A stretch of 64,000 bases of DNA from Nitrospira sp. (GCA_029194665.1 JARFXO010000001.1:906484-970483); one strand, 5' to 3'. Positions 55,261 through 64,000 are shown, counted from the stretch's first letter. Translations and numbers: made by a program. The notes: generated by a model from the letters alone, not told the origin.

Positions 55261-56022
55261 ATGTCAACACAACCAATCTGGAATCCTCAACAATACGCAG
55301 AGCATGCGCGGTTTGTGACTGACCTCGGCGCGCCCCTGATTGACATGCTGGCTCCCAAACCGGGCGAACGTGTCCTGGATCTTGGTTGCGGCGACGGGGT
55401 GTTGACGAGGCAGCTCCTAGACCTTGGGTGCGATGTCGTCGGAATAGATTCGAGCCAGGCGATGGTCGAGACGGCGAAGGCTCTCGGCGTCCATGCTCAG
55501 GTGATCGATGGGCACCGGCTTCCCTTCCACCAGGAGTTCGATGCGGTCTTCAGCAACGCGGCCCTGCATTGGATGGTGAAACCGGACGAAGCGCTGTGCG
55601 GTATCCGGCACGCATTACGCCCAGGTGGCCGGCTCGTGGCAGAGTTCGGGGGGAAAGGCAACCTCACCAACCTGCTGGCCGGGCTTCACAAAGTTCTCAA
55701 GACCTACGGGTGCGATCCTACGATCATTCAGCCCTGGTACTTCCCGACCGCAGAGGAGTATGGTGCGAGGCTGGAACGGCAAGGGTTTCAGGTCATCACA
55801 ATCAACCTGTTTCCTCGCCCGACCGGCTTACCGGGCGATATCACGAAGTGGTTGGAAATGTTCGCCCAGCCCTTTTTTGATCTCATCCCCAGCGCGAGTC
55901 AAGCAGAATTCATTGCACGAGTGCGTGAGACGCTGCGACCGGTGTTGGCAAATCCAGATGGCCGCTGGACGGTTGATTATGTCCGCTTGCGTTGCCACGC
56001 CGTCAAGCCGACCGTTGGGTGA
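55261..56022 (+). CDS. Class I SAM methyltransferase (Tam-like)
   Basis: 253 residues. SAM motif VLDLGCGDGVLTRQLL, then VVGIDSSQAMVE, VFSNAALHWMVKPDEALCGI and RHALRPGGRLVAEFGG. The ALHWM segment resembles trans-aconitate methyltransferase and BioC relatives. Substrate not known. Confidence 0.8.
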   Translation: MSTQPIWNPQQYAEHARFVTDLGAPLIDMLAPKPGERVLDLGCGDGVLTRQLLDLGCDVVGIDSSQAMVETAKALGVHAQVIDGHRLPFHQEFDAVFSNAALHWMVKPDEALCGIRHALRPGGRLVAEFGGKGNLTNLLAGLHKVLKTYGCDPTIIQPWYFPTAEEYGARLERQGFQVITINLFPRPTGLPGDITKWLEMFAQPFFDLIPSASQAEFIARVRETLRPVLANPDGRWTVDYVRLRCHAVKPTVG

Positions 56023-56059
56023 TGAGAAAGTTCACACCGTTGCCGTCATGGAATTCTGA

Positions 56060-56149
56060 TCACGGGACATCGTTTGCCTTGTAATCGCTCTCCGGGCTAC
56101 AGGGATGAGGATTGTGGCAGTCGGTGCAAGCTTGCATCACGGCGTAGCC
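56060..56149 (-). pseudogene. Fragment of a second DUF3365 haem protein
   Basis: The minus strand reads GYAVMQACTDCHNPHPCSPE, then SDYKANDVP and TGA (56060-56062). It aligns with AVTQACIGCHNAHPDSP...DFKLNDV of the intact gene at 53465-54094, including CxxCH. The N-terminal 160 residues and the last strand are gone. Remnant of a tandem or dispersed paralogue. Confidence 0.7.
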
Positions 56150-56150
56150 T

Positions 56151-56195
56151 GCCTAGACGAGTTGTCTTGACGCCTCATGGGGGCGTAGTCTAGGC
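56151..56195. other. Composite two-part palindrome upstream of anbu
   Basis: Outer GCCTAGAC/GTCTAGGC (56151-56158 and 56188-56195) with an inner ACGCC/GGCGT (56170-56174 and 56182-56186). Exactly adjoins the upstream end of the haem-protein fragment. May be a terminator for the methyltransferase gene, an operator, or a rearrangement scar. Confidence 0.45.
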
Positions 56196-56279
56196 TTCCT
56201 CCCCTAGGCGCTGGTCTTTCTGGACTCGCGAGGGACGACCGAGCCTGTTCCAGTCATATCAGAACTGTGAGGGGTGCGG

Positions 56280-57008
56280 ATGACGTATTGTGTGGGGGTC
56301 ATGGTCGAGTCGGGCTTGGTGCTCGCGTCCGACTCACGGACCAATGCGGGCGTAGATCAAATCGGCAACTTTCGGAAAATGACGGTGTTTGAGCGCCCAG
56401 GTGATCGGGTGATCGTGATGCTCAGTTCCGGCAATCTGGCGGTGACCCAGGGGGTGGTGGCCCTGCTGGAACAGGGGGGGCAGATGTACCAGCACAACAT
56501 CTGGAGCTGCGGCTCCATGTATGATGTCGCCTGCCTCGTGGGCGAGACCATGCGCGGGGTGCAGAACCGAGACGGACCCTATCTGTTGCAACACAATATC
56601 GATGCCAGTGCCGCGTTTATCCTGGGAGGGCAGATCTACGGCGAGCGGCACCGGTTGTTCAATCTCTATACGGAAGGCAATTTCATTGAAGCAACGCCGG
56701 ATACGCTCTACTGCCAGAACGGGGAGGTCAAGTATGGGAAGCCGATCATCGACCGAGTGGTCACCTATTCGACCGGCCTGATGGAGGCGGCGAAATGCGT
56801 CCTGATCTCCTTTGACTCCACGATGCGCAGCAACATCTCCGTCGGTCCGCCGATCGACTTACTGTGTTATGAACGAGATAGCCTCAAGGTCGCCCTCCAA
56901 CGACGACTCGGAGACCATGACTCCTATTTCGACAACATGCGCGAGCAATGGGGAGCTGGGTTGAAGCGGCTGTTCAGTGAACTGCCTGATCCGCATTGGA
57001 ACAATTGA
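56280..57008 (+). CDS. anbu: Anbu, bacterial proteasome-like beta-subunit homologue
   Basis: 242 residues. ATG 56280 (after GTGAGGGG) makes residue 2 a Thr: MTYCVGVMVESGLVLASDSR. Removing Met exposes the N-terminal nucleophile directly, as in HslV/Anbu. With Thr as residue 1, Asp17 and Lys32 (NFRKM) complete the proteasome triad. SSGNLAVTQGVVALLE and IDRVVTYSTGLMEA are typical Anbu segments. Anbu assembles into open helical rings and its activity is debated. It begins the well-known Anbu / transglutaminase / alpha-E / ATP-grasp gene set, all present here. Confidence 0.9.
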   Translation: MTYCVGVMVESGLVLASDSRTNAGVDQIGNFRKMTVFERPGDRVIVMLSSGNLAVTQGVVALLEQGGQMYQHNIWSCGSMYDVACLVGETMRGVQNRDGPYLLQHNIDASAAFILGGQIYGERHRLFNLYTEGNFIEATPDTLYCQNGEVKYGKPIIDRVVTYSTGLMEAAKCVLISFDSTMRSNISVGPPIDLLCYERDSLKVALQRRLGDHDSYFDNMREQWGAGLKRLFSELPDPHWNN

Positions 57009-57012
57009 TCCT

Positions 57013-60000
57013 ATGAGCATCAGGGTCGCCCTGAACCATAAGACCCATTATCGTTTCGACCGGCCGGTGAGCCTATCCCCGCATGAGATCCGGCTGCGCC
57101 CCGCCCCCCATTGCAGGACCCGCATTCAGAGCTATTCGCTGAATATTCGTCCCACCAATCATTTCATCAACTGGCAGCAGGACCCCTACGGCAACTATCT
57201 GGCGCGCGTCGTTTTTCCGGAGCAGACCATCGAACTCGATGTGGTGGTGGATGTGGTTGCGGACATGACGGTGATCAACCCGTTCGACTTCTTCATCGAG
57301 CCTTCCGCCGAACAGGTTCCCTTTGCGTATCAGCCGCAGTTGGCCAAGGAGCTGGCCCCTTTTCTGGAAGTGGACCCCTGCGGTCCGCTGCTCGGCGCAT
57401 GGCTTGCACAATTCAGACTGGCTGATCGCGACGAATCACACGCGACTACCGACTTTCTGGTCCGACTCAATCAGCGGCTTCAAAGAGATATCGACTATAT
57501 AGTTCGGTTCGAACCAGGCGTACAGAGTTGCGAGGAGACATTGCGCCTCCGGCGAGGCTCGTGCCGTGACAGTAGCTGGTTGCTGGTGCAGATTCTGCGG
57601 AATTGTGGTCTGGCGGCGCGGTTTGCGTCGGGGTACCTGATTCAACTGGTAGCAGATGTGAAGCCTCTCGATGGGCCGGCCGGGCCCAAGCAGGATTTTA
57701 CCGATCTCCATGCTTGGGCTGAGGTCTATATTCCGGGAGCCGGCTGGATCGGACTCGACCCAACGTCCGGCTTACTGGCAGGAGAAGGACATATCCCCTT
57801 GGCCTGCACGGCCTCTCCGTCCAGCGCCGCACCCGTGATCGGGAGTACTGGTGTCTGCGAGTCCGAGCTGGACTTCCGCATGACCGTGACACGGATTCAC
57901 GAAGATCCACGTGTCACGAAGCCCTACAGCGACGAACAATGGCAAGCCATCGAGACGATGGGCCGCCGGATCGATGCCGATCTGCGGGCCGGCGATGTAC
58001 GGCTCACGATGGGAGGCGAGCCGACGTTCGTTTCGATCGACGATATGGAGGGGGCCGAGTGGAATACCGAAGCGCTCGGTCCCACCAAGCGGAAACTCGC
58101 CGGCGATGTGCTCAAACGGCTGAAGAGCCGTTTTGCGCCTGGTGGGCTGCTGCACTATGGTCAGGGCAAATGGTATCCGGGTGAAGTGCTGCCCCGGTGG
58201 GCATTGGGCTGCTACTGGCGGCTGGATGGCGAACCGGTCTGGTCCAATCCCTCATTGGTTGCCGATGAATCAGTTTCTTACGGCTATTCGGCTGATCGCG
58301 CGCAGAAGTTTGCGGCCCGTTTGGCCGAACGGCTGAATCTCGATCCCGCCTTTGCCATCCCCGCCTATGAAGATGTCTGGCATTACCTGATGGAGGAACA
58401 GAAGTTACCGGTCAATGTGGACCCGCTCGAAAAAGACCTCAAAGATCCGGAACAGCGCAGGACGTTAGCACGCCTGCTGGATCGGGGGTTGGGTGAAGTG
58501 GCGGGCTATGTGCTGCCTCTAAGAGCAGTAGCGTCGTCGCTCCATCACTCTGGTCCGCGCAAAGCCCGATGGATCTCCGGCCCATGGCCGCTCAAGCGAG
58601 GGCGGCTGTATCTGCTACCGGGAGATTCACCGATGGGCTATCGGCTTCCTTTGACCGCGCTCCCCTGGATAGCCCCTGATGATGTTGAAATCGAGCAGGA
58701 ACGCGACCCGCTGGAGGCGCGCGAACCACTAGGATCAGCTGGGGCTGGACGGCGTGGAGCTGATGTGCCAGACCAGCTCCAACTCGCGATCAATAAAACA
58801 TGGGCGGTCGGTGAATCGGCTCAGGCGGTGCTTCGGACCGCCCTCTGTGTCGAAGTCCGGCAGGGACGACTGCACATCTTCATGCCGCCTCAGGCTTATT
58901 TGGAAGATTACCTCAACCTGGTCAGCGCGGTTGAGGAGACTGCTGCTGAGTTACAGAGCCCGTTGTGGGTGGAAGGTTATCCACCTGCGTATGATCCTCG
59001 CTTGCAGTCCTTCAAGGTGACTCCCGATCCAGGCGTCATTGAGGTCAACATTCATCCGGCCAGGACCTGGGAGGAGCTGGTCAGCAACACGCAGATCCTC
59101 TACGAAGAAGCGCGCCAGTCGCGGCTAGGGACGGAAAAGTTCATGCTCGATGGGCGTCATACCGGCACAGGCGGCGGAAACCATACCACGCTGGGTGGTC
59201 CCACGCCGGGGGACAGTCCGATGTTGCGCCGCCCGGACCTGCTCCGGAGCCTCACCACCTACTGGCTGAATCATCCCGGGTTGTCTTACCTCTTTTCCGG
59301 CATGTTTGTGGGGCCGACCAGCCAGGCGCCCAGAGTGGATGAAGCCCGTCATGACCACCTGTACGAACTCGAGATTGCGTTTCAGCAGATGGCGGCCAAA
59401 CAGCAGGCCGGGCAAGACACAGTGACTCCGTGGCTGGTGGACCGCTTACTGCGACATTTGCTCGTGGACCTGACCGGCAATACGCACCGCGCGGAATTCT
59501 CCATCGACAAGCTCTATTCCCCGGACTCCGCGACAGGCCGCCTGGGATTGGTGGAATTCCGGGCCTTTGAAATGCCGCCTCATCCCCGGATGAGTCTGTC
59601 GCAGATGTTGTTACTCCGCGCCCTCGTCGCGAAGTTTTGGAAGCAGCCCTATCATGCTCAGGCGGTGCGTTGGGGAACCGAATTGCATGACCGGTTCATG
59701 CTGCCCCATTTCGTCTCGCAAGACATGAGGGATGTGCTGTGGGACTTGCGAGCCGGTGGGTATCAATTTCAGAGCGAGTGGTTCGCGCCATTTTTTGAGT
59801 TCCGGTTTCCCCGGTACGGGAGCGTGGTCTTCGAGGGCGTTGAGATCGAACTACGACAGGCGATTGAACCGTGGCACGTGTTGGGGGAAGAAACGGTTGC
59901 GGGCGCCGTTGCGCGCCATGTGGACTCGTCGGTGGAACGCATTCAAGTCAAGGTCAACGGCATGATCGATCCGCGCCACGTCGTGACGTGCAACGGCCGT

Positions 60001-60351
60001 CCTGTTCCGTTTCATCCGACCGGGACGCGCGGTGAATTCGTCGCGGGGGTCCGGTATCGAGCCTGGCAACCGCCCTCAGCCCTGCATCCGACCATCCCGG
60101 TGCAGTCCCCGCTGCGGTTTGACCTGGTCGATACCTGGACTGGCCGTGCGGTCGGCGGCTGCACTTACCACGTGGTGCACCCGGGAGGACGGAGCTACGA
60201 CGTCTTTCCCGTGAATGCGAACGAAGCCGAAGCCCGACGCCTCACTCGCTTCTGCGACCATGGCCACACACCGGGTCCGATGAACGTCCACCCCGAGGAG
60301 CGGAATCGGGACTTTCCCTTTACCCTCGATCTGCGACGGAGTCCCGGGTGA
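57013..60351 (+). CDS. Transglutaminase-like protease fused to DUF2126
   Basis: 1112 residues from ATG 57013, four bases after anbu. N-terminal beta region, then a transglutaminase core: Cys184 in RRGSCRDSSW, His233 in DLHAWAEVYIPGAGW and Asp249 in LDPTSG. From about 290 to the end, the DUF2126 segment with GGEPTFVSIDD, KWYPGEVLPRWALGCYWR, the GPTPGDSPMLRRPDLLRS region and FRAFEMPPHPRMS. No signal peptide. Predicted to work with Anbu and the ATP-grasp in peptide-tag turnover, an established but unproved proposal for this locus. Confidence 0.9.
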   Translation: MSIRVALNHKTHYRFDRPVSLSPHEIRLRPAPHCRTRIQSYSLNIRPTNHFINWQQDPYGNYLARVVFPEQTIELDVVVDVVADMTVINPFDFFIEPSAEQVPFAYQPQLAKELAPFLEVDPCGPLLGAWLAQFRLADRDESHATTDFLVRLNQRLQRDIDYIVRFEPGVQSCEETLRLRRGSCRDSSWLLVQILRNCGLAARFASGYLIQLVADVKPLDGPAGPKQDFTDLHAWAEVYIPGAGWIGLDPTSGLLAGEGHIPLACTASPSSAAPVIGSTGVCESELDFRMTVTRIHEDPRVTKPYSDEQWQAIETMGRRIDADLRAGDVRLTMGGEPTFVSIDDMEGAEWNTEALGPTKRKLAGDVLKRLKSRFAPGGLLHYGQGKWYPGEVLPRWALGCYWRLDGEPVWSNPSLVADESVSYGYSADRAQKFAARLAERLNLDPAFAIPAYEDVWHYLMEEQKLPVNVDPLEKDLKDPEQRRTLARLLDRGLGEVAGYVLPLRAVASSLHHSGPRKARWISGPWPLKRGRLYLLPGDSPMGYRLPLTALPWIAPDDVEIEQERDPLEAREPLGSAGAGRRGADVPDQLQLAINKTWAVGESAQAVLRTALCVEVRQGRLHIFMPPQAYLEDYLNLVSAVEETAAELQSPLWVEGYPPAYDPRLQSFKVTPDPGVIEVNIHPARTWEELVSNTQILYEEARQSRLGTEKFMLDGRHTGTGGGNHTTLGGPTPGDSPMLRRPDLLRSLTTYWLNHPGLSYLFSGMFVGPTSQAPRVDEARHDHLYELEIAFQQMAAKQQAGQDTVTPWLVDRLLRHLLVDLTGNTHRAEFSIDKLYSPDSATGRLGLVEFRAFEMPPHPRMSLSQMLLLRALVAKFWKQPYHAQAVRWGTELHDRFMLPHFVSQDMRDVLWDLRAGGYQFQSEWFAPFFEFRFPRYGSVVFEGVEIELRQAIEPWHVLGEETVAGAVARHVDSSVERIQVKVNGMIDPRHVVTCNGRPVPFHPTGTRGEFVAGVRYRAWQPPSALHPTIPVQSPLRFDLVDTWTGRAVGGCTYHVVHPGGRSYDVFPVNANEAEARRLTRFCDHGHTPGPMNVHPEERNRDFPFTLDLRRSPG

Positions 60352-60690
60352 TCGATTGCAGAGCAATCGGAGGCTGGGCGAGTGAGACAAATACGTCATG
60401 GTTGGACGCACCGCTAGACGACGCTTCCGACAGCTTCAAAAGAGCTCCTCCTGCACCATCTCCAATTTGTGAAGTCGCGCAATATGAGAAGGAAGGGAAT
60501 AAAGGGGACATTCTGGTTATCCTCTCGCATTAAGGGAATCGCGGCCTAGGGAATCTCACAATGTTCCCGTTTCGGCTCGTTTCGGCTTCTTAGGGTGTGG
60601 CGCTGAACAGGCAAGGGTGGCATACTAACCTTGTGAAGAAGGTCGTGCTGCCGGTCGGGCGCTGATGGGTTCTTACCTGGGGGGAGGATG
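60352..60690. other. Spacer with short inverted element
   Basis: About 340 bases. AAAGGGGACATT (60501-60512) recurs inverted as AATGTTCCCGTTT (60560-60572) with one change and one indel, enclosing about 50 bases. No gene. The sequence GGGGACATTCT recalls ends of REP-associated or IS200-like elements; only the similarity is seen. Confidence 0.35.
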
Positions 60691-60891
60691 ATGTCAAAGG
60701 TAGATCAGCTCAAGACGGAAATCGAGGGACTTCCCAGGGAGGAGTTCAGTGAACTCGTCCGGTGGCTTTCAGAAAAGGATTGGGAGAGATGGGACGAGGA
60801 GATCGAAGCCGACTCCGAGGCTGGACGGCTTGACTTCCTGGTGCGTGAGGCGCTCGACGAGAAAGCTAAGGGGCCACTCAAGGACCTGTGA
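60691..60891 (+). CDS. RelB-like antitoxin
   Basis: 66 residues from ATG 60691 (ATG 60688 overlaps the GGGGAGG site). Helical, acidic: VDQLKTEIEGLPREEFSELV, WLSEKDWERWDEEIEAD and VREALDEKAKGPLKDL. This is the familiar pattern of RelB/addiction-module antitoxins with a wide linker. The GTGA overlap with the toxin gene supports pairing. Confidence 0.7.
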   Translation: MSKVDQLKTEIEGLPREEFSELVRWLSEKDWERWDEEIEADSEAGRLDFLVREALDEKAKGPLKDL

Positions 60892-61151
60892 AGCATCGCA
60901 CCACGGCCCGGTTCTGGGCTTCCTATGCGCGTCTGCCAGAAGCTGTCCAGAAAGTGGCCCGACAAAACTTCGACCTCCTGAAAAAACATCCTCGGCACCC
61001 TTCTTTACACTTCAAGAAAGTTGGCAAGCTGTGGTCGGTGAGGGTCGGACCTCATCACCGGGCGCTGGCAGTCGAGGATGAGGCGGACTTCATTTGGGTT
61101 TGGATCGGACCGCATGATGAGTACGAGCGGCGCATCAAGCAACAAGGCTAA
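60888..61151 (+). CDS. RelE/ParE-superfamily toxin
   Basis: 87 residues from GTG 60888. TTARFWASYARLPEAVQKVA, FDLLKKHPRHPSLHFKKVG, KLWSVRVGPHHRALAVEDE and FIWVWIGPHDEYERRI follow the RelE fold, with the basic/aromatic residues of an mRNA interferase. Probably active. Inserted inside the Anbu locus. Confidence 0.75.
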   Translation: MKHRTTARFWASYARLPEAVQKVARQNFDLLKKHPRHPSLHFKKVGKLWSVRVGPHHRALAVEDEADFIWVWIGPHDEYERRIKQQG

Positions 61152-61347
61152 CGTTTCAAAGGACTTGACCAATGAGAATCAGAGAACTCCGGGTACAACC
61201 ACACTGGGTGCTATCCGCGGCGCGAAGAAAAGGCACAACCGGCGGCTTCATAACAGGGCCAGCTAACCACGGCTTGCAACCGACGACGGCCAGGAGGTTC
61301 ATGAGCCCAACGCGGCTGAACCGGGGTCGTTTGGCACGGTAGACGCC

Positions 61348-62328
61348 TCACTGCACTTTCTCCTTCACCACGTTCCCTTCGATCGGGCGCAGGGCGAAGA
61401 ACGTTTCGTAAATGGCGTCGTCGGTCCGATTGAGCTTGAGTTGAAAGTCGTCGAAAAACTCGTGCAACCCGCCCGACAGGATGTCCGCCATATCGGCGTA
61501 GTCCATTTCCGACCGTAACCGACCCAACCGCTTTTCCGCCAGATTGCTATGCCTGTCGCTCTCTGATCCGACAATCGCATGGAGTGAATCTTCGGCCTTG
61601 ATGAGGCAATAGCGGATGGCCCGCGGAAAGTTCGGATTGAGAATCAGAAACTCCGCCACCTGGTTGGGCGAGATGCGGCCATGTTGTTTGCAATACATCT
61701 CTAGGGCGCTGGCGGACTTCAACAAGGCGGACCATTGGATAATGTCGAACGGCGTGCCGACTTCGGCCACGGTCGGGAGCAGCATGAAATATTTCACGTC
61801 GAGAATCCGGGAAGTCTTATCCGCTCGTTCCAGCAGGCGGCCGAGTCTGGCGAAGTGCCAACCTTCTCCGTGCGACATGGTGGCGTCGGTAATGCCCAGG
61901 AAGAGGTGGCAGTTCGCTTTCACATCCGTCAAAAATGTGTGGAGATTTCGGCTGGACAGGCCCTTCGAGACACCGTCTCTGACCATGAGATGAAAGCGGT
62001 TGACCTGCTCCCACATCTCGGTGGAGATGATTTCCCGGACCGTCCGAGCATTCTCCCGGGCGGCCAGGAGGCAAGAGAGAATCGAATTGGAATTTGTGGC
62101 ATCGGCCAAGAGAAACTGGATCACGGTTTCCTTCGTCGCTTTTCCATAGCGACCGGTAAAACTTTCACGATCTCCCGTTGTGGCCACCAACGGCTCCCAC
62201 TGCTCCGTGGTGCCTCTGGGAAGGTCAAGGGTGAGGTTCACGTTCACCTCGATGAACCGCGCATAATTCTCCGCCCGTTCGATGTAACGGTTCAACCAAT
62301 AGATGGAACTGGCGACACGGCTCAGCAT
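61348..62328 (-). CDS. Alpha-E domain protein of the Anbu locus
   Basis: 326 residues of all-alpha DUF403 type: LSRVASSIYWLNRYIERAEN at the start, then ENARTVREIISTEMWEQVNR, FARLGRLLERADKTSRILD and ADILSGGLHEFFDDFQ. It accompanies the circularly permuted ATP-grasp (gene 56 bases upstream on the same strand). Function unknown, proposed to assist the ATP-grasp in peptide bond formation. Confidence 0.9.
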   Translation of the reverse strand: MLSRVASSIYWLNRYIERAENYARFIEVNVNLTLDLPRGTTEQWEPLVATTGDRESFTGRYGKATKETVIQFLLADATNSNSILSCLLAARENARTVREIISTEMWEQVNRFHLMVRDGVSKGLSSRNLHTFLTDVKANCHLFLGITDATMSHGEGWHFARLGRLLERADKTSRILDVKYFMLLPTVAEVGTPFDIIQWSALLKSASALEMYCKQHGRISPNQVAEFLILNPNFPRAIRYCLIKAEDSLHAIVGSESDRHSNLAEKRLGRLRSEMDYADMADILSGGLHEFFDDFQLKLNRTDDAIYETFFALRPIEGNVVKEKVQ

Positions 62329-62383
62329 CGTCGGTCGAGCGCGGGACGGTTGTTGGTTTGAGCTTCAGCGGTGAAGTCGTCGT

Positions 62384-63814
62384 TCATGAAAGGACCCAGG
62401 TATCTTTATTGCCCCCGCCTTGAGACGAATTCACCACGAGTGACCCTTTCCGCAACGCCACGCGCGTCATGCCACCCGGCAGGACGTACACATCACGTCC
62501 ATACAAGACGTACGGGCGTAGATCAACATGGCGACCTTCCAAGTGATCCTCCACCAAGGTAGGCACTCGCGAGAGGGCCAGAGTGGGTTGGGCAATGTAA
62601 TTGCGCGGATCGGCCTCGATGCGACGGGCATACTCCTCGCGATCTTGTCGCGAGGCCTGTGGGCCTATCAACATCCCGTACCCACCGGCTTCATTGGTGG
62701 CTTTCACGACCAGTTGATCCAAATGCTCCAAGACATAGGTTCGATCCTGTCTATCCGAACAGATATAGGTGGGTACATTCGGGAGTATCGGTTCCTCCGC
62801 CAAATAGTAATTGATGATCTTCGGGATGTAGGCATAAATGGCTTTGTCGTCCGACACACCTGTACCGGGCGCATTGGCGAGCGCGACTCGGCCTCTCTTG
62901 TAGGATTCCATCAGACCGGGGACTCCAAGCAGGGAATCGCTTCGAAACGCCAGGGGGTCCAGATAGTCGTCATTGATCCGGCGGTAGATCACATCGACAC
63001 GTTGAGACCCCTTGGTGGTGCGCATGTGGACCGATCCCTCTACGACTGCGAGATCGTTGGCTTCGACCAATTCCACTCCCATCTTTTGCGCGAGCAGGGA
63101 ATGTTCGTAGTAGGCGGAATTGAAAGTGCCCGGCGTGAGAATCACGACGGTCGGATCCGGAAGCTCAGAAAGGGAACGAAGGGTTTCCAAGAGTTGGCTT
63201 GGATAGCCATCAACCGGCCGGACACGATAGGCCTCAAACAGCTCAGGAAATGTCCGTTTCATGACCTGTCTGGCCTCCAACACGTAGGCCACTCCGGACG
63301 GGCAACGGGTGTTGTCTTCGAGGACATAGTACCGGCCATCGCTGATTCGCACCAGATCGATCCCGGCAATGTGGCACCAGATACCTCGCGGTGGATGGAG
63401 GCCCATACAGGGCTGCAAGAAACCCTTGCTGGAATGAATCAGCTCGTTAGGAATCACTCCGTTCTTGATGATCCGTTGATCGTGGTACACATCGTCGATG
63501 AACAAGTTCAACGCGCGCATGCGCTGACGAAGGCCGGATTCAATGTGCTCCCAATCCGACGCCGAAACGATCCGTGGTACGATGTCGAAGGGGAAGATCT
63601 GCTCATGTCCACCATCGTTCCCGTAGACGCCGAACGTCATCCCCATGTTGAGAATCACGCGTTCAGCCGCTTCCTGTCGTTTTTTCAGCTCCCCTTCCGG
63701 CAGTGATGCAAACTTCCGCAGTAAGAGCGTGCTTCCGGATCGCGGCTGGCCTTTCTCCTCGTAGAGCTCGTCGTAGAACCCCTCTGGGTCGTAATGCGAA
63801 AATCGTATGCTCAT
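62384..63814 (-). CDS. Circularly permuted ATP-grasp ligase of the Anbu locus
   Basis: 476 residues, type 2 circularly permuted ATP-grasp (DUF404/407). HIAGIDLVRISDGRYYVLED and NTRCPSGVAYVLEAR near the N-terminus. DQLVVKATNEAGGYGMLIGP and RVPTLVEDHLEGRHVDLRPY near the end. Nucleotide-binding Lys and acidic residues appear intact. Predicted amide-bond ligase; first gene of the minus-strand half of the locus. Confidence 0.92.
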   Translation of the reverse strand: MSIRFSHYDPEGFYDELYEEKGQPRSGSTLLLRKFASLPEGELKKRQEAAERVILNMGMTFGVYGNDGGHEQIFPFDIVPRIVSASDWEHIESGLRQRMRALNLFIDDVYHDQRIIKNGVIPNELIHSSKGFLQPCMGLHPPRGIWCHIAGIDLVRISDGRYYVLEDNTRCPSGVAYVLEARQVMKRTFPELFEAYRVRPVDGYPSQLLETLRSLSELPDPTVVILTPGTFNSAYYEHSLLAQKMGVELVEANDLAVVEGSVHMRTTKGSQRVDVIYRRINDDYLDPLAFRSDSLLGVPGLMESYKRGRVALANAPGTGVSDDKAIYAYIPKIINYYLAEEPILPNVPTYICSDRQDRTYVLEHLDQLVVKATNEAGGYGMLIGPQASRQDREEYARRIEADPRNYIAQPTLALSRVPTLVEDHLEGRHVDLRPYVLYGRDVYVLPGGMTRVALRKGSLVVNSSQGGGNKDTWVLS

Positions 63815-64000
63815 GTGAGTTACCCCAGGGTAGCCACCCTAGCAAAACCCCTCGTTGGCTTCAACTGCTCCGCTGAGAGAGGCCAGAGCTTAGCGGACCG
63901 GGTTGCGTTGATACTATGACCCTCCGTTACGAAGGAAGCAAACCGCCGGCAATAGCCGATTGCATTTGACCAGAGCTCTTTAGTAGCGTGTTCTGCTCAT
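63815..64000. other. Upstream region of the ATP-grasp operon
   Basis: 186 bases to the window edge. Should hold the promoter of the minus-strand ATP-grasp/alpha-E unit; no clear hexamers found, no gene seen. Confidence 0.4.

Noticed and set aside
61300-61345. GCCCAAC and GTTTGGC words near the alpha-E gene, tested as another attC
   Set aside because: The two words are only about 36 bases apart and the arms do not pair, so this is not an attC.

Overview
The window looks like a chromosome segment of a moderately GC-rich, Gram-negative-type bacterium. It has outer-membrane OmpA and DUF481 proteins, lipoproteins, a LptM-like peptide, lysine synthesis by the DapL route, and a separate F1 operon without F0 genes. 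I infer a member of Nitrospirota (Nitrospira-like) from gene content and typical sequences. No rRNA, tRNA or marker gene in the window proves this. I found no CRISPR array, prophage or intact transposase.

Layout: (1) 0-9.5 kb: small genes, then a tightly overlapping minus-strand amino-acid operon argD-argF-argG-argH-lptM-lysA-dapA-dapB. (2) 9.7-11.0 kb: a DUF2628 protein and gpmA. (3) 11.0-13.8 kb: a decaying accessory island built of integron-type cassettes (two good attC sites, one degenerate) with no integrase. It carries a MntA/HepT pair whose hepT has a stop codon, a TIR/deoxyribosyltransferase-like gene with a stop codon, and a frameshifted cupin fragment. (4) 14.0-15.0 kb: a VapBC module with an inverted-repeat operator. 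(5) 15-28.8 kb: envelope, repair and housekeeping genes (OmpA-like, family 5 UDG, lytic transglycosylase, glycerate kinase, PEP-utilising Rph-like enzyme, RmuC, MazG-like, PilZ, panC, folK, dapL, GATase).

(6) 29.2-37 kb: a probable five-gene operon behind a strong promoter. It comprises a glycogen-binding-like domain fused to a gluconate 2-dehydrogenase subunit-3 domain, a GMC oxidoreductase, two long cupin proteins and a GlgX-type debranching enzyme. This is the best candidate for an undescribed metabolic system; it suggests cytoplasmic oxidation of a sugar coupled to glycogen metabolism. (7) 37.4-48.8 kb: VOC, macro-domain, methyltransferase, membrane, lipoprotein, beta-propeller, DUF481, MscL, OmpA and secreted alpha-carbonic anhydrase genes.

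(8) 49.0-53.3 kb: F1 operon atpH-atpA-(atpG)-atpD-atpC, in which atpG is reduced to about its last 34 codons. (9) 53.4-56.2 kb: a periplasmic haem protein (DUF3365), a broken fragment of a second copy, a GNAT and a methyltransferase. (10) 56.3-63.8 kb: the Anbu proteasome-like locus (Anbu, transglutaminase/DUF2126, alpha-E, circularly permuted ATP-grasp), split by a RelE-type toxin-antitoxin pair.

Biosynthetic links: dapA and dapB (operon) plus dapL (26.8 kb) and lysA give most of the lysine pathway; dapF is not here. argD, argF, argG and argH cover ornithine to arginine. gpmA, the glycerate kinase and the PEP-utilising enzyme touch the same C3 intermediates.
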